This document shows, in pieces, positions 32,946 to 43,387 of a stretch of 64,000 nt of DNA (its first letter is position 1; each line of letters begins with the position of its first letter). The notes beneath the pieces are model-generated. The model made no database searches, had not been told where the DNA came from, and worked only from the letters and a program-made list of their open reading frames with translations. Where the stretch lies: NCBI GenBank assembly GCA_018402485.1, contig JAGYIY010000001.1, positions 1,396,001-1,460,000 on the forward strand. Reading direction: 5' to 3'. A program made the position numbers and the translations under genes. Source of the DNA: Roseivirga sp. (GTDB lineage: Bacteria; Bacteroidota; Bacteroidia; Cytophagales; Cyclobacteriaceae).

Positions 32946-33551
32946 ATGGCAAGATATAAAGGCCCTAAGGCTAAAATAGCGAGAAGGTTCAACGAACCAA
33001 TTTTTGGTCATAGTAAAGCATTACAAAAGAAAGCTTATCCTCCCGGCCAGCACGGTCGAGGGCGTAGAAGAAAGCAATCAGAATATGCGATTCAGTTGAT
33101 GGAGAAACAAAAAGCCAAATACACTTATGGTGTGTTAGAAAAACAATTCTCCAACATGTTTAAAAAAGCATCCAGCAAATCAGGAATTACAGGTGAGATC
33201 TTACTGCAAATGTTGGAATCCCGTTTAGATAATGTGGTTTACAGATTGGGTATTGCTCCAACACGTAGAGCTGCACGCCAATTGGTGGGGCACAAACATG
33301 TAACTGTCAATGGTGAGATTGTGAATATTCCATCCTACAACGTATTGCCTGGCGATATCGTAGGGGTAAGAGAGAAATCTAAATCTTTGGAATTAGTGAC
33401 TGAGAGTTTGGCTGGTAATTCAGTACAAAAGTACCCTTGGTTAGAGTGGGATAAGTCTTCCATGTCTGGTAAGATTATAAATATACCTACCCGCGAAGAT
33501 ATTCCGGAGAACATTAAAGAGCAGCTGATTGTAGAGCTTTACTCTAAATAA
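32946..33551 (+). CDS. rpsD: Ribosomal protein S4 (uS4)
   Basis: [51 protein letters not shown]. Confidence 0.99.
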   Translation: MARYKGPKAKIARRFNEPIFGHSKALQKKAYPPGQHGRGRRRKQSEYAIQLMEKQKAKYTYGVLEKQFSNMFKKASSKSGITGEILLQMLESRLDNVVYRLGIAPTRRAARQLVGHKHVTVNGEIVNIPSYNVLPGDIVGVREKSKSLELVTESLAGNSVQKYPWLEWDKSSMSGKIINIPTREDIPENIKEQLIVELYSK

Positions 33552-33583
33552 TTAAGTGTAAGAACCTTTTAAATAAAAGAAAT

Positions 33584-34573
33584 ATGTCAATACTAGCATT
33601 TCAAATCCCCGAGAAGGTGGTCATGGAAAAAGCTGACGATTTTCATGGTCAGTTTACCTTTAAGCCACTAGAAAAGGGTTATGGGGTAACCATTGGTAAT
33701 GCCTTAAGAAGAATTTTGCTTTCTTCTCTTGAAGGTTACGCCATCACTGGTATCAAAATGCCCAGTGTGTTGCACGAGTTTTCAACCATAGATGGGGTAG
33801 TAGAAGATGTATCCGAAATCATTCTGAATCTGAAAAAAGTAAGGTTTAAGAAAATTTCGGATACGGTTGACAATAAAATCAATGTGGTCATTCAGGGCGA
33901 AGATGAATTTACAGCAGGAGATATTGGTAAGTTTACCAGTGCTTTCGAAATTTTGAACCCTGAGGATGTAATTTGTCATTTTGACCCTTCCATCAAATTT
34001 GAACTTGAACTTACGGTTGAAAAAGGTCGAGGTTATGTGCCCGCAGAGGAAAACAAACCGAGTGAGCAAGTTTTCGGCTATATTCCAATTGATGCGATCT
34101 TCACACCTATAAAAAATGTGAAGTATAGCGTTGAAAATACACGTGTAGAGCAAAAAACGGATTATGAAATGCTCATCTTGGATATAAAGACAGACGGGTC
34201 AATTCATCCCGAAAACGCTTTGAAGGGCGCAGCTCATATTCTCATTCAGCATTTTATGTTGTTCTCAGATCAAAATATGATTTTGGAAACTGGGGCATTG
34301 GATGAACCTGAGCAGGTAGATGAAGAGATGTTACACATGAGGAAACTATTGAAAACCTCATTGAACGATCTAGATCTTTCCGTAAGAGCCTACAACTGTC
34401 TCAAAGCAGCAGATGTAAGAACTTTAGGCGATTTGGTAAGGTTGGAAATCTCCGATATGATGAAGTTCCGTAACTTTGGTAAAAAATCTTTAGCCGAATT
34501 AGAACAGCTTGTTGCAGATAAAAACCTAACCTTTGGAATGGATCTTTCCAAGTATAAATTAGAGGAGGAGTAA
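33584..34573 (+). CDS. rpoA: DNA-directed RNA polymerase subunit alpha
   Basis: [46 protein letters not shown]. Confidence 0.99.
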   Translation: MSILAFQIPEKVVMEKADDFHGQFTFKPLEKGYGVTIGNALRRILLSSLEGYAITGIKMPSVLHEFSTIDGVVEDVSEIILNLKKVRFKKISDTVDNKINVVIQGEDEFTAGDIGKFTSAFEILNPEDVICHFDPSIKFELELTVEKGRGYVPAEENKPSEQVFGYIPIDAIFTPIKNVKYSVENTRVEQKTDYEMLILDIKTDGSIHPENALKGAAHILIQHFMLFSDQNMILETGALDEPEQVDEEMLHMRKLLKTSLNDLDLSVRAYNCLKAADVRTLGDLVRLEISDMMKFRNFGKKSLAELEQLVADKNLTFGMDLSKYKLEEE

Positions 34574-34578
34574 CGAAA

Positions 34579-35214
34579 ATGAGACACGGTAAAAAAATCA
34601 ATCATCTGAGCAGAACAGCAGCGCACCGAAGTGCGATGCTGTCAAACATGGCCTCTTCATTGATTCAACACAAGAGGATTACAACAACTTTGGCCAAAGC
34701 CAAAGCACTCCGAAAGTATGTTGAGCCTTTGATTACCAAAGCTAAAAACGACACCACCCATTCAAGAAGGGTAGTATTTTCTTATTTGCAAAATAAATCT
34801 GTTGTAACGACACTTTTCAATGAAGTAGCGGACAAAATAGGTGCAAGGCCAGGAGGGTATACGCGTATTATCAAAACGAATAACAGATTAGGAGATAATG
34901 CTGATATGTGTATCATAGAATTAGTCGACTATAACGAACTGTTGTTAGAAGAAGCTAAGCCTGAGAAGAAAACAACTCGAAGAAGTCGTAGAGGGGGTAA
35001 AAATGTAAGCAGTCCTACAACTGAATCAACTCAAGATGGCCCTTCTGCTGCGGCAGAGGCGGTAGTGATTGATGAAGTGGTAACGGAAGAGATCGCTGAA
35101 GAAGCAAAGGAGGAAGTAATAGCAGAGGCATCTGAAGAGCAACCTGAAGCAAAAGAAGAATCTTCTGAGGCTACGGAAGAGCAAGACGATACAGAAGAAG
35201 GTGATAAAAAGTAA
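34579..35214 (+). CDS. rplQ: Ribosomal protein L17 (bL17) with long acidic C-terminal extension
   Basis: [56 protein letters not shown]. Confidence 0.98.
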   Translation: MRHGKKINHLSRTAAHRSAMLSNMASSLIQHKRITTTLAKAKALRKYVEPLITKAKNDTTHSRRVVFSYLQNKSVVTTLFNEVADKIGARPGGYTRIIKTNNRLGDNADMCIIELVDYNELLLEEAKPEKKTTRRSRRGGKNVSSPTTESTQDGPSAAAEAVVIDEVVTEEIAEEAKEEVIAEASEEQPEAKEESSEATEEQDDTEEGDKK

Positions 35215-35253
35215 AGTGTATTTTATGGTCTGATTAGGCCCATTAAGATAAGT

Positions 35254-35287
35254 AAAAAAGAGAAGGCCTTTAGTCTTCTCTTTTTTT
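35254..35287 (+). terminator. Rho-independent terminator after rplQ
   Basis: AAAAAAGAGAAG-gcctttagt-CTTCTCTTTTTTT, 12-bp stem. Confidence 0.9.
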
Positions 35288-35327
35288 ATTATCTCCCTCA
35301 TAAAGAACTTCTTCATCAGGTAAGTCT

Positions 35328-35356
35328 TTGAAAGGAAAGTATATTTTCTATTTTTG
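35328..35356 (+). promoter_or_regulatory. Bacteroidetes-type promoter for AGCS symporter
   Basis: TTG 35328-35330, 18-nt spacer, TATTTTTG 35349-35356. Confidence 0.6.
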
Positions 35357-35386
35357 TAACTTTCATAAAACTTAACCTGTTTTTTC

Positions 35387-37069
35387 ATGCAGCAACTCAA
35401 TGATTTCCTTTCCATAGTTGATAGTAAAATTGGTAGCTCTCCATGGTTTCCCTTCATCTTACTTGGAATAGGGTTATTTTTCACCATCTACCTAAAGTTC
35501 CCGCAAATCAGATATTTTAGATTTGCGTTACGTATCGTAAGAGGCAAATATGATCGTGAAGGTAGTGAAGGTGATACATCACACTTTCAAGCACTCACAA
35601 CAGCACTTTCAGGTACAGTAGGAACAGGTAACATAGCAGGGGTAGCGTTGGCCATTCATATTGGTGGGCCTGCTGCATTATTTTGGATGCTGGTAACAGC
35701 TGCTATTGGTATGTGTACAAAGTTTGTTGAGGTAACGCTTTCTCACAAGTACCGTGAGAAAAATGACGATGGTAGCTTCTCGGGCGGGCCAATGTACTAC
35801 ATGAAAAACAAATTGAACATGAAATGGTTGGCAGCCATTTTTGCTGTGGCCACCATCTTATCTTCATTTGGGACTGGAAACATGCCGCAAATCAATAGTA
35901 TTTCTTCTACCATGAAGGCTACTTTCGATATTGAGCAATGGATTACTGGGGCAATTCTTTCTGTTCTTTTGGCATTCGTAATCATTGGTGGTATCAAACG
36001 AATCGCTAAAGTGACGGAGCGTTTAGTTCCAACCATGGCCATTATTTATTTTTTGGGTTGTTTCACCGTTATTTTTGCCAATGCAGAAAATATTTTACCT
36101 TCCATTGCTGCTGTATTAGGAAATTTATTCTCAGATACTGCGGCATCAGGAGGCTTTTTAGGAGCTGCATTTAGTTTTGCATTCAATAAAGGAGTTGGAC
36201 GTGGTTTATTCTCGAATGAAGCGGGGCAAGGCTCTGCACCCATTGCTCACGCTTCTGCCAAAGCCAAAGAACCTGTTTCTGAAGGAATGGTGGCCATACT
36301 TGAACCATTTATAGATACCATTATTATATGTTCTATTACAGGGCTAACCTTACTATCATCTGGAGCTTGGCAGGAAAAGTTTGAAAATGATTTTGATGCG
36401 ATTGACATGTCCATTTTGGTGGGTACAGATTATACAGACCAAACCGAAGAAGGGGTCAATCAATTGGCAGGACATATTTCAGGTCGTAAACCCTTGCCCT
36501 TGTTTTCAGGTACTCTGAATGTAATAGAAGGTCAAATTCAAAATGATGTAACCATTGTCAATGCTCGTTCATTGGCCGAGGAGGTTGCTGTAAATGAATA
36601 TTTTGAAGGGCCTCCTCTCACAGGCCCTGTAGAAATTGTAAACGGGAGGCCTGTGAATAGTTCGATATCTTTTCACGGAAAATCTTTAATGCACAGTGCT
36701 CCATTAACAGCAAAAGCATTTAACAAAGGGTTTTTAGGTGATTATGGGCAATACATTGTTTCCATAGGATTGCTTTTATTTGCCTTCAGTACGGCTATTT
36801 CATGGTCATATTATGGTGATCGTGCGGTTACATATCTGGTAGGAACCAAAGGCGTAGTGTATTATCGCATTCTCTATGTGGCGGGCTTCTTTGTGGCCTC
36901 ATTTGCAGATACGACCATTATTTGGACACTTTCAGGAATTGCCATTGCGCTGATGACCTTGCCTAACTTGTTAGGGATTTTCTTGTTGCGGAAAGATATG
37001 AAGGATACGGTTAAGGAATATTGGGGTGACTTCAAAAAAGAGTTTCCTTCAGTTAAAACTCCGGAGTAA
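35387..37069 (+). CDS. Alanine/glycine:cation symporter (AGCS) family protein with a large inserted loop
   Basis: [35 protein letters not shown] and [30 protein letters not shown] motifs. Confidence 0.93.
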   Translation: MQQLNDFLSIVDSKIGSSPWFPFILLGIGLFFTIYLKFPQIRYFRFALRIVRGKYDREGSEGDTSHFQALTTALSGTVGTGNIAGVALAIHIGGPAALFWMLVTAAIGMCTKFVEVTLSHKYREKNDDGSFSGGPMYYMKNKLNMKWLAAIFAVATILSSFGTGNMPQINSISSTMKATFDIEQWITGAILSVLLAFVIIGGIKRIAKVTERLVPTMAIIYFLGCFTVIFANAENILPSIAAVLGNLFSDTAASGGFLGAAFSFAFNKGVGRGLFSNEAGQGSAPIAHASAKAKEPVSEGMVAILEPFIDTIIICSITGLTLLSSGAWQEKFENDFDAIDMSILVGTDYTDQTEEGVNQLAGHISGRKPLPLFSGTLNVIEGQIQNDVTIVNARSLAEEVAVNEYFEGPPLTGPVEIVNGRPVNSSISFHGKSLMHSAPLTAKAFNKGFLGDYGQYIVSIGLLLFAFSTAISWSYYGDRAVTYLVGTKGVVYYRILYVAGFFVASFADTTIIWTLSGIAIALMTLPNLLGIFLLRKDMKDTVKEYWGDFKKEFPSVKTPE

Positions 37070-37079
37070 GTGGCTTGGA

Positions 37080-39893
37080 TTAAAGCCTTCCTCCGCGTTC
37101 GAATTGACTTCTTCTCCTGCCTATTTTCAAATCCTTGAGTACAGAAGACTTAATTTGTATGTCAATACTGTAAGAGGTGAAATTCCCAAAAGGAATCCAA
37201 TTGCCGCGCATTTCCCAACAGCCTAAATCTCGGTAAATACCAATTGAGGTTTGGGTGAGTTCTTGCATGTCAAAATCATAGCCAGTGTTGTAGGTGATTT
37301 GCCACTTGGGTGTTAAGGCCAATTGTCCAAATGCCTTCACAGCCAAACGTGTCGTTGAACCATTTGGATTCCACCGATAACTATAGTCCAAGCTTAATTG
37401 TACGTTCCAAGGTACTTCTATATCAACATACTGATTGGGTTCAAAAAAGTATTGGTTCATCTGGTTCACCATTTCGTTTCCCCCTTCATTGATGGATCCA
37501 AACTCATTATCCTGTTCATTTCCAAACCCATCACCTATGTTGTTTAGGGTTTCGGCACCCGAAAAGTTATTGCCCATACTGCCCGATGATGCTTTACTGT
37601 TTAAACTGGTATTGAGTGAAAAACGAGCATTTACGAGTTTCCCAATTCCTTGTCCAGAACTTATGGCCAATGCATTCACTCTTCGAAGTCGGGTAACACC
37701 ATTTTCTAAATTTTCAGGTAAGTAGGTGTATGGATCTATTGTAGCCCCTGCATTGATTTGTAACTTGTTTTCAAACAGTGATGTTCTGGCTGTAATATTG
37801 ATGGTGGAAAGGGCAAAGGAGTCGGCAAGAAAATTGTAGCTTCCACTTAAGTTTAATCCTTCAATCAAAGCCACTTTTTTAGATTTGGTAGTGTCATTTC
37901 TTACTTTCATTTCTACCTTATTATTGATGCTGAAGCCTATATTGGCCGATTCACCCAATGCAGGGCTCCCAAATCGGAAGCCATCAAACTTGGAAAGTAG
38001 TCGGGATCTTCCCCCATTTGCAGTGTCCACTTGAACTTGCTGAAAATAGCCAAACTTTTCATCACTAAAATCTGGTCTGTAGTTGAAGGATAAGGAAGGA
38101 TTTATGATATGTCTTATGGCTTCTACCTTACTTCGCTTTCCCATATTATAGGTTCCGAAGATTTGAGTGGATAAAGAAGCACCTGCCGAGTAGGTTGTCG
38201 CACGACTAAATCCAGAAATAGTGTCTATTCGGACCGCATTTTGGTCTTCTAGAAATTCGTATTGAAGATCTTTGAAGTACCAAAGTTCTTCTATTCTTAG
38301 AGAAGGGGAAAGGTTGAGATAATTCAAGACAGGCATGGAGGTAGAAATATCAATATTATGTCGAACGCCATTTTGCGCATTTTTCAAAAGTGCACCTAAA
38401 TTATTCAGATTGAACGCAATAGTATCTGTGGTTTGTGCCCTATTGGCAATGTTAAACCCAGCAGAGCCTGGCCTTACTAAATTAGTTACCTGATTTGATG
38501 CATTCATTCTCCAACCTACATTGAGCCTTTTGAGTAGCTCCGATTCACTCTTCTTGAAAGGGAAAATTCGGTTCATTTGTAAAGAAAGTTCAGGAAGCGT
38601 AATGTCAATGATATTGGTTTGAACGTTTTGATTGTGCCTGGCACTTATGGCGTAGCTAAAGGGTGAATTAGGAATCACCCCACTGTAGTTAATGTTCGAT
38701 CGGAATTCAGATCGTATGTTGTTTTGAAAATTATTGATATTTAAATTATTTTGGTTAAACGTACTAGTTCCTGCATTTACACTAGCAGAAAATCGTGCAT
38801 TCCTACCCCTTGAGTCGGGAGCGTGAGACCAAGAAACCCAAAAATCCTTCGAATCCAAGGGTGTTTCATCTGTATCTGGTGTGATGTTTCTGTTGTATGT
38901 CAGATCAAATTGTCCGTTATAGGCATAGCGTTTTTTGTAAACAGATCGAACGCGAGTTGCCCAACTGCCTTTGGAATAAATGTCACCTGTTATTGCAGTA
39001 TGGATGTAATCGTTCCAAGCAAAATAGTATCCTCCTTCTCTTAAGAATAAACCCCTTCTCCTTTCATCTCCATATTTAGGAAAAAGGATACCGCTAGTGG
39101 CTTCTTGGGTATCGGGGAAGTAACCAAATGGAAGTCCGAAGGGTGTGGGTATCCCGCCAACGTATAACAAAAATGGGCCTGTGATGATGTTTTTACCTGG
39201 GTTAATTTTGATTTTTTTAGCTTTAATGTAGGTTCCTGCTTCACTGTCGTCTAAACAGGGTACAAATTTACCATTCAGTACATAAGCACTTTGGTCTGGG
39301 TTTCTCTTAATCACTTCACCTCTTATAAAGCCATCGGGCTCTTTCTTAGAAACACCCTTGATACGCGCTTTTTGTGTCTTAAAGTTGTACGTAATCTCTC
39401 TGGTGTCAAATATGTCTGGTCCATCTTTAAAAACGGGGAGTCCCACCCAGACACCGGTAGAGTCTTGCACTCCTGTGGCATGAAGCTCGTTTTTTTGCTT
39501 ATCAATCGTAATTCTTTCAGCCACTAAATTAATTTGTCCATATTCAATTTTGGCATTCCCGTATAAGAAAGTTTGATTGGTAACGAGTTTATTGATAATG
39601 GAATCTTCTGCAAAATATTTCACAGTGGTTTGAAACCCATTGACATTGATTGAAATGGAATCTTGTAACAGAGGAACTGTGTCTTTTTTAATACCGCCCG
39701 GTAGAACTAATTGGCGTTCGGAGCGGTTTTTTAGGGAGTCTATTTGTACTTGATTGTTCTGACCATAAGATACAAAGCCAACCATGCAGAGCCAAAAACA
39801 AAGAAAAATGTTTACTTTAGACAAATTGTGCTTTTTCTGTTCTTCCGAAAATTTCGGATTTTTGCGTAAAGTTATTTTAATCAGTCGTTTCAT
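37080..39893 (-). CDS. LptD/OstA-like outer membrane LPS assembly protein (ORF track start 39908; likely start 39893 or internal)
   Basis: Signal peptide (FLCFWLCMVGFVSYGQ), OstA-like region (FLYGNAKIEYGQINLVAERITIDKQKNELHATG), long beta-strand-rich C-terminus. Confidence 0.8.
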   Translation of the reverse strand: MKRLIKITLRKNPKFSEEQKKHNLSKVNIFLCFWLCMVGFVSYGQNNQVQIDSLKNRSERQLVLPGGIKKDTVPLLQDSISINVNGFQTTVKYFAEDSIINKLVTNQTFLYGNAKIEYGQINLVAERITIDKQKNELHATGVQDSTGVWVGLPVFKDGPDIFDTREITYNFKTQKARIKGVSKKEPDGFIRGEVIKRNPDQSAYVLNGKFVPCLDDSEAGTYIKAKKIKINPGKNIITGPFLLYVGGIPTPFGLPFGYFPDTQEATSGILFPKYGDERRRGLFLREGGYYFAWNDYIHTAITGDIYSKGSWATRVRSVYKKRYAYNGQFDLTYNRNITPDTDETPLDSKDFWVSWSHAPDSRGRNARFSASVNAGTSTFNQNNLNINNFQNNIRSEFRSNINYSGVIPNSPFSYAISARHNQNVQTNIIDITLPELSLQMNRIFPFKKSESELLKRLNVGWRMNASNQVTNLVRPGSAGFNIANRAQTTDTIAFNLNNLGALLKNAQNGVRHNIDISTSMPVLNYLNLSPSLRIEELWYFKDLQYEFLEDQNAVRIDTISGFSRATTYSAGASLSTQIFGTYNMGKRSKVEAIRHIINPSLSFNYRPDFSDEKFGYFQQVQVDTANGGRSRLLSKFDGFRFGSPALGESANIGFSINNKVEMKVRNDTTKSKKVALIEGLNLSGSYNFLADSFALSTINITARTSLFENKLQINAGATIDPYTYLPENLENGVTRLRRVNALAISSGQGIGKLVNARFSLNTSLNSKASSGSMGNNFSGAETLNNIGDGFGNEQDNEFGSINEGGNEMVNQMNQYFFEPNQYVDIEVPWNVQLSLDYSYRWNPNGSTTRLAVKAFGQLALTPKWQITYNTGYDFDMQELTQTSIGIYRDLGCWEMRGNWIPFGNFTSYSIDIQIKSSVLKDLKIGRRRSQFERGGRL

Positions 39894-40692
39894 GCACATT
39901 AAACACATAATTTATCTGACTTTCTGGATGACACTTACGCTTTCTATTTCTTTGTCAAGTCTATTTGGACAAAGTGAATCTAAGAAATACAAGGTGGTTT
40001 TAGACCCTGGCCATGGAGGAAAGGACTGGGGTACGTCAGGCAGCCAACTTAAAGAAAAGGATGTTGTGTTGTCGGTAACCTTAAAGGTGGGAGAATACTT
40101 AGAAAAATACACCAATAACATTGAGGTTATATTTACTCGAACAAAGGATGATTACAGCCATCCCAAAGTCCGTGCCAATATGGCTAATGATGCTGAAGCA
40201 AATCTTTTTGTTTCTATTCATGCGAATGCCATGCCGAAAGGTAATTCTCACATTTACGGAACCGAAACCTACGTAATGGGGGTAAACAATGAAGGTAGAA
40301 ATTTTGAAATCGCGAAACGCGAGAATTCCGTAATTTTATTAGAAGAAGATTACAAAGAAAAATACCAAGGTTTTGACCCCTCGAATCCCGAGGTAAATAT
40401 GATGTTTGAGATGATGCAGGATGCCTTTCAGGAAAATAGCATTTGGTTGGCCAAGAGCTTGGAAGAGCAATTTGCTAAACGTGCGGGTAGAAATAGCAGG
40501 GGTGTAAAGCAATCTAGCCTTTGGGTACTTTGGAATACGGCTATGCCAAGTGTTTTGATTGAAATAGGTTACCTTTCCAATCCGAAAGAAGAAAGAGAGT
40601 TGGGTTCTCCAAAAGTTCAGGACTATATTGCATCTGCAATATTTAGAGCAATTAGAGATTATTTCGAAAGCATAGATAAAATTGGCAACTAG
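39892..40692 (+). CDS. N-acetylmuramoyl-L-alanine amidase (Amidase_3)
   Basis: YKVVLDPGHGGKDWGTSG, ...NLFVSIHANAMPKG, ...PSVLIEIGYLSNPKEE; start after long ORF-track N-extension. Confidence 0.92.
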   Translation: MHIKHIIYLTFWMTLTLSISLSSLFGQSESKKYKVVLDPGHGGKDWGTSGSQLKEKDVVLSVTLKVGEYLEKYTNNIEVIFTRTKDDYSHPKVRANMANDAEANLFVSIHANAMPKGNSHIYGTETYVMGVNNEGRNFEIAKRENSVILLEEDYKEKYQGFDPSNPEVNMMFEMMQDAFQENSIWLAKSLEEQFAKRAGRNSRGVKQSSLWVLWNTAMPSVLIEIGYLSNPKEERELGSPKVQDYIASAIFRAIRDYFESIDKIGN

Positions 40693-41666
40693 TGGCAAAA
40701 GGAAAAGAATTCAAGGTTGGTTTGTTTGCGGTGCTCATGGCAGGGGCATTGTATGTTGGTTTCAATTACTTGAGAGGTCTTGATGTGTTTTCTCCTTTAA
40801 ACACCTATTATGCTGTTTACAAAAACGTAAGTGGCTTGAACAAAGGAGACCGAGTGATTCTTAATGGTCTTGAGGTAGGCAGTGTGGTGGAGAGGCAGTT
40901 TATTGACCAACACTATGATGAGATCATGGTAACTATGGCCATTGATAAAACCATTGTGATAACAGATAGTACCATGGCTAAGTTGGCTAAGCCAGATTTT
41001 TTAGGTGCCTTGGAGGTTCAACTCGTTATGAAAGCAGGTGGAAACCGTGTCTTGCAAAGCGGTGATACCCTTATTGCAGCAGTCGATCGTGGCATTACTG
41101 AACTATTGACTGAAGAAGGACTTAGTGCTGCTAATTCCCTTTCTGCCTTGGTGAATAAAATCAATGATGTTTTAGATCCTTTTGTAGACAAAGCAGATAC
41201 CATTTCTTTAGCCATCGATAATTTTAAATATTTTTCTGATGAATTGGTTTTGGTTACCCGTGATGCAAGGTCTTCCTTAGAACAGATAAAACTCAAATTA
41301 GACTACACTGCTGATTCTTTAGTGGCTGTAATGGGCGGGATAAAACCTTTACTTGAAGAGTATCAAAAGTTAGGCGTTAAATTAAACGCGGTTGATGTTG
41401 AATCGAGGCTTCAAAAAATGGATTCAGTATTGTTAAGTACACAAGCCTTTGTGGATCGCCTTAACAGTAAAGAGGGCACCTACGGGAAGCTAATGAGCAA
41501 TGATTCTTTGTATGATAACCTTACACGTACCATGGCAGATTTAGATTCGCTTTTTATAGACCTAAGGTACAACCCGAAAAGGTATATTCACTTCTCTGTA
41601 TTTGGTAGAAAAAACCGTCCTCCAGCCGATGGACGTGAAATAAGTACCAAAAGAAAAAAGAAGTAA
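40692..41666 (+). CDS. MlaD/MCE-domain protein (GTG start)
   Basis: FKVGLFAVLMAGALYVGFNYLRGLDVFSPLNTYYAVYKNVSGLNKGDRVILNGLEVGSV. Confidence 0.9.
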   Translation: MAKGKEFKVGLFAVLMAGALYVGFNYLRGLDVFSPLNTYYAVYKNVSGLNKGDRVILNGLEVGSVVERQFIDQHYDEIMVTMAIDKTIVITDSTMAKLAKPDFLGALEVQLVMKAGGNRVLQSGDTLIAAVDRGITELLTEEGLSAANSLSALVNKINDVLDPFVDKADTISLAIDNFKYFSDELVLVTRDARSSLEQIKLKLDYTADSLVAVMGGIKPLLEEYQKLGVKLNAVDVESRLQKMDSVLLSTQAFVDRLNSKEGTYGKLMSNDSLYDNLTRTMADLDSLFIDLRYNPKRYIHFSVFGRKNRPPADGREISTKRKKK

Positions 41667-41758
41667 GCATACATCTCATTTTAGGTTTGATGTAAAGGTT
41701 TAAGACTTTAATTTTAAACCTTTGCCCAGAGAATTCCACTTCAACAAAAAAGATAACC

Positions 41759-43387
41759 ATGGATATCGAATTTAACATGAATGATGACCGCATGCGTCAG
41801 CTTAACTTTAAGTTGAAGGAGAAAATCAAACAAGTAAAGTTAGGAGGTGGTGAAAAAAAAATAGCATCACAACATGCCAAAGGAAAGCTTACTGCGCGTG
41901 AAAGAATTGCTTATTTAATTGACGATGCTGATGATTTTCTTGAAATCGGTGCATTGGCGGGAGACGGTATGTACCAAGATGTTGGGGGTTGTCCTTCAGG
42001 AGGGGTAGTAACAGGTATTGGAAATGTATGTGGAAGACAATGTGTTATTGTAGCTAATGACGCGACAGTCAAAGCAGGTGCTTGGTTTCCCATTACTGCC
42101 AAGAAAAACTTAAGAGCACAAGAGGTAGCCATGGAAAACCATTTGCCGATTGTTTATTTAGTGGATAGTGCAGGTGTATTTCTACCCATGCAAGACGAAA
42201 TTTTTCCAGATAAGGAACATTTCGGTCGACAGTTCCGCAATAACGCCATTATGTCTTCGAAAGGCATTATTCAGGTTGCTGCCATCATGGGTAGCTGCGT
42301 TGCGGGCGGGGCCTACCTTCCCATCATGAGTGATGAGGCCGCAATTGTTGATAAAACGGGTTCCATTTTTTTGGCAGGTTCCTATTTGGTTAAAGCTGCA
42401 GTTGGAGAAGATATCGACAATGAATCTTTAGGGGGTGCCACAACGCAATGTGAAATATCGGGCGTCACAGATAATAAATTTCCAAATGATGAGGCTTGCC
42501 TAGATTATATCAAATCCATTTTTGATAAAATTGGAGCTTTTGAAAAGGCTGGATTTGATAAGAAAGAAGCGAAACCTCCTAAGAAGGATCCTCAAGAACT
42601 TTATGGTCTGATGCCTTCTGATCGTGTAAAACCTTATGAGGTCAGAGCGTTAATCGAAAGGTTGGTAGATGAGTCAAGGTTTGAGGAGTACAAAGAAAAA
42701 TATGGTCAGACCATCGTTTGTGGTTATGGTCGAATTGAAGGATGGGCAGTGGGCGTAGTGGCCAACCAAAGGGTAGTGGTCAAATCGAAGAAGGGCGAAA
42801 TGCAAATGGGTGGCGTCATTTATTCCGACTCTGCCGATAAAGCCGCTCGTTTTATCATGAATTGTAATCAGCGGAGGATTCCTTTGGTGTTTTTACAAGA
42901 TGTCAGTGGATTCATGGTAGGTAGCCGTGCGGAGCACGGAGGTATTATCAAAGATGGTGCTAAAATGGTGAATGCCATGGCCAATTCAGTGGTGCCTAAG
43001 TTTACGATTATCACCGGAAATTCTTTCGGGGCAGGTAACTATGCCATGTGTGGAAAGGCTTATGACCCCAGGTTGATTTATGCATGGCCTACCGCTCAAA
43101 TTGCTGTAATGAGTGGTGCCTCCGCAGCAAAAACCTTGTTGCAAATCAAAGTGTCTTCTTTAAAAGCCCAAGGAAAAAAAATTACGCCTGAGGATGAGAA
43201 AAAGCTTTTGGATCAGATCAAAGCTGATTATGAAGAGCAAATGAGCCCATACTATGCGGCTTCCAGACTGTGGGTAGATGGTATTATCGATCCGCTGGAA
43301 ACCCGAAATGTAATTGCCAAGGGAATTCGTGCAGCCAATCATGCACCGATTGAAAAGACATTTAACGTTGGAGTAATTCAAACTTGA
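41759..43387 (+). CDS. Acyl-CoA carboxylase carboxyltransferase subunit (propionyl/methylcrotonyl-CoA carboxylase beta-like)
   Basis: KGKLTARERIAYLIDD, GGCPSGGVVTGIG, NSFGAGNYAMCGKAYDPRLIYAWPTAQIAVMSG. Confidence 0.93.
   Translation: MDIEFNMNDDRMRQLNFKLKEKIKQVKLGGGEKKIASQHAKGKLTARERIAYLIDDADDFLEIGALAGDGMYQDVGGCPSGGVVTGIGNVCGRQCVIVANDATVKAGAWFPITAKKNLRAQEVAMENHLPIVYLVDSAGVFLPMQDEIFPDKEHFGRQFRNNAIMSSKGIIQVAAIMGSCVAGGAYLPIMSDEAAIVDKTGSIFLAGSYLVKAAVGEDIDNESLGGATTQCEISGVTDNKFPNDEACLDYIKSIFDKIGAFEKAGFDKKEAKPPKKDPQELYGLMPSDRVKPYEVRALIERLVDESRFEEYKEKYGQTIVCGYGRIEGWAVGVVANQRVVVKSKKGEMQMGGVIYSDSADKAARFIMNCNQRRIPLVFLQDVSGFMVGSRAEHGGIIKDGAKMVNAMANSVVPKFTIITGNSFGAGNYAMCGKAYDPRLIYAWPTAQIAVMSGASAAKTLLQIKVSSLKAQGKKITPEDEKKLLDQIKADYEEQMSPYYAASRLWVDGIIDPLETRNVIAKGIRAANHAPIEKTFNVGVIQT

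Noticed and set aside
39784-39891. 36-aa N-terminal extension of the amidase ORF
   Set aside because: Signal peptide starts at 39892 (MHIKHIIYLTFWMTLTLSISLSSLFGQ); the extension lies antisense to the LptD-like 5' end.
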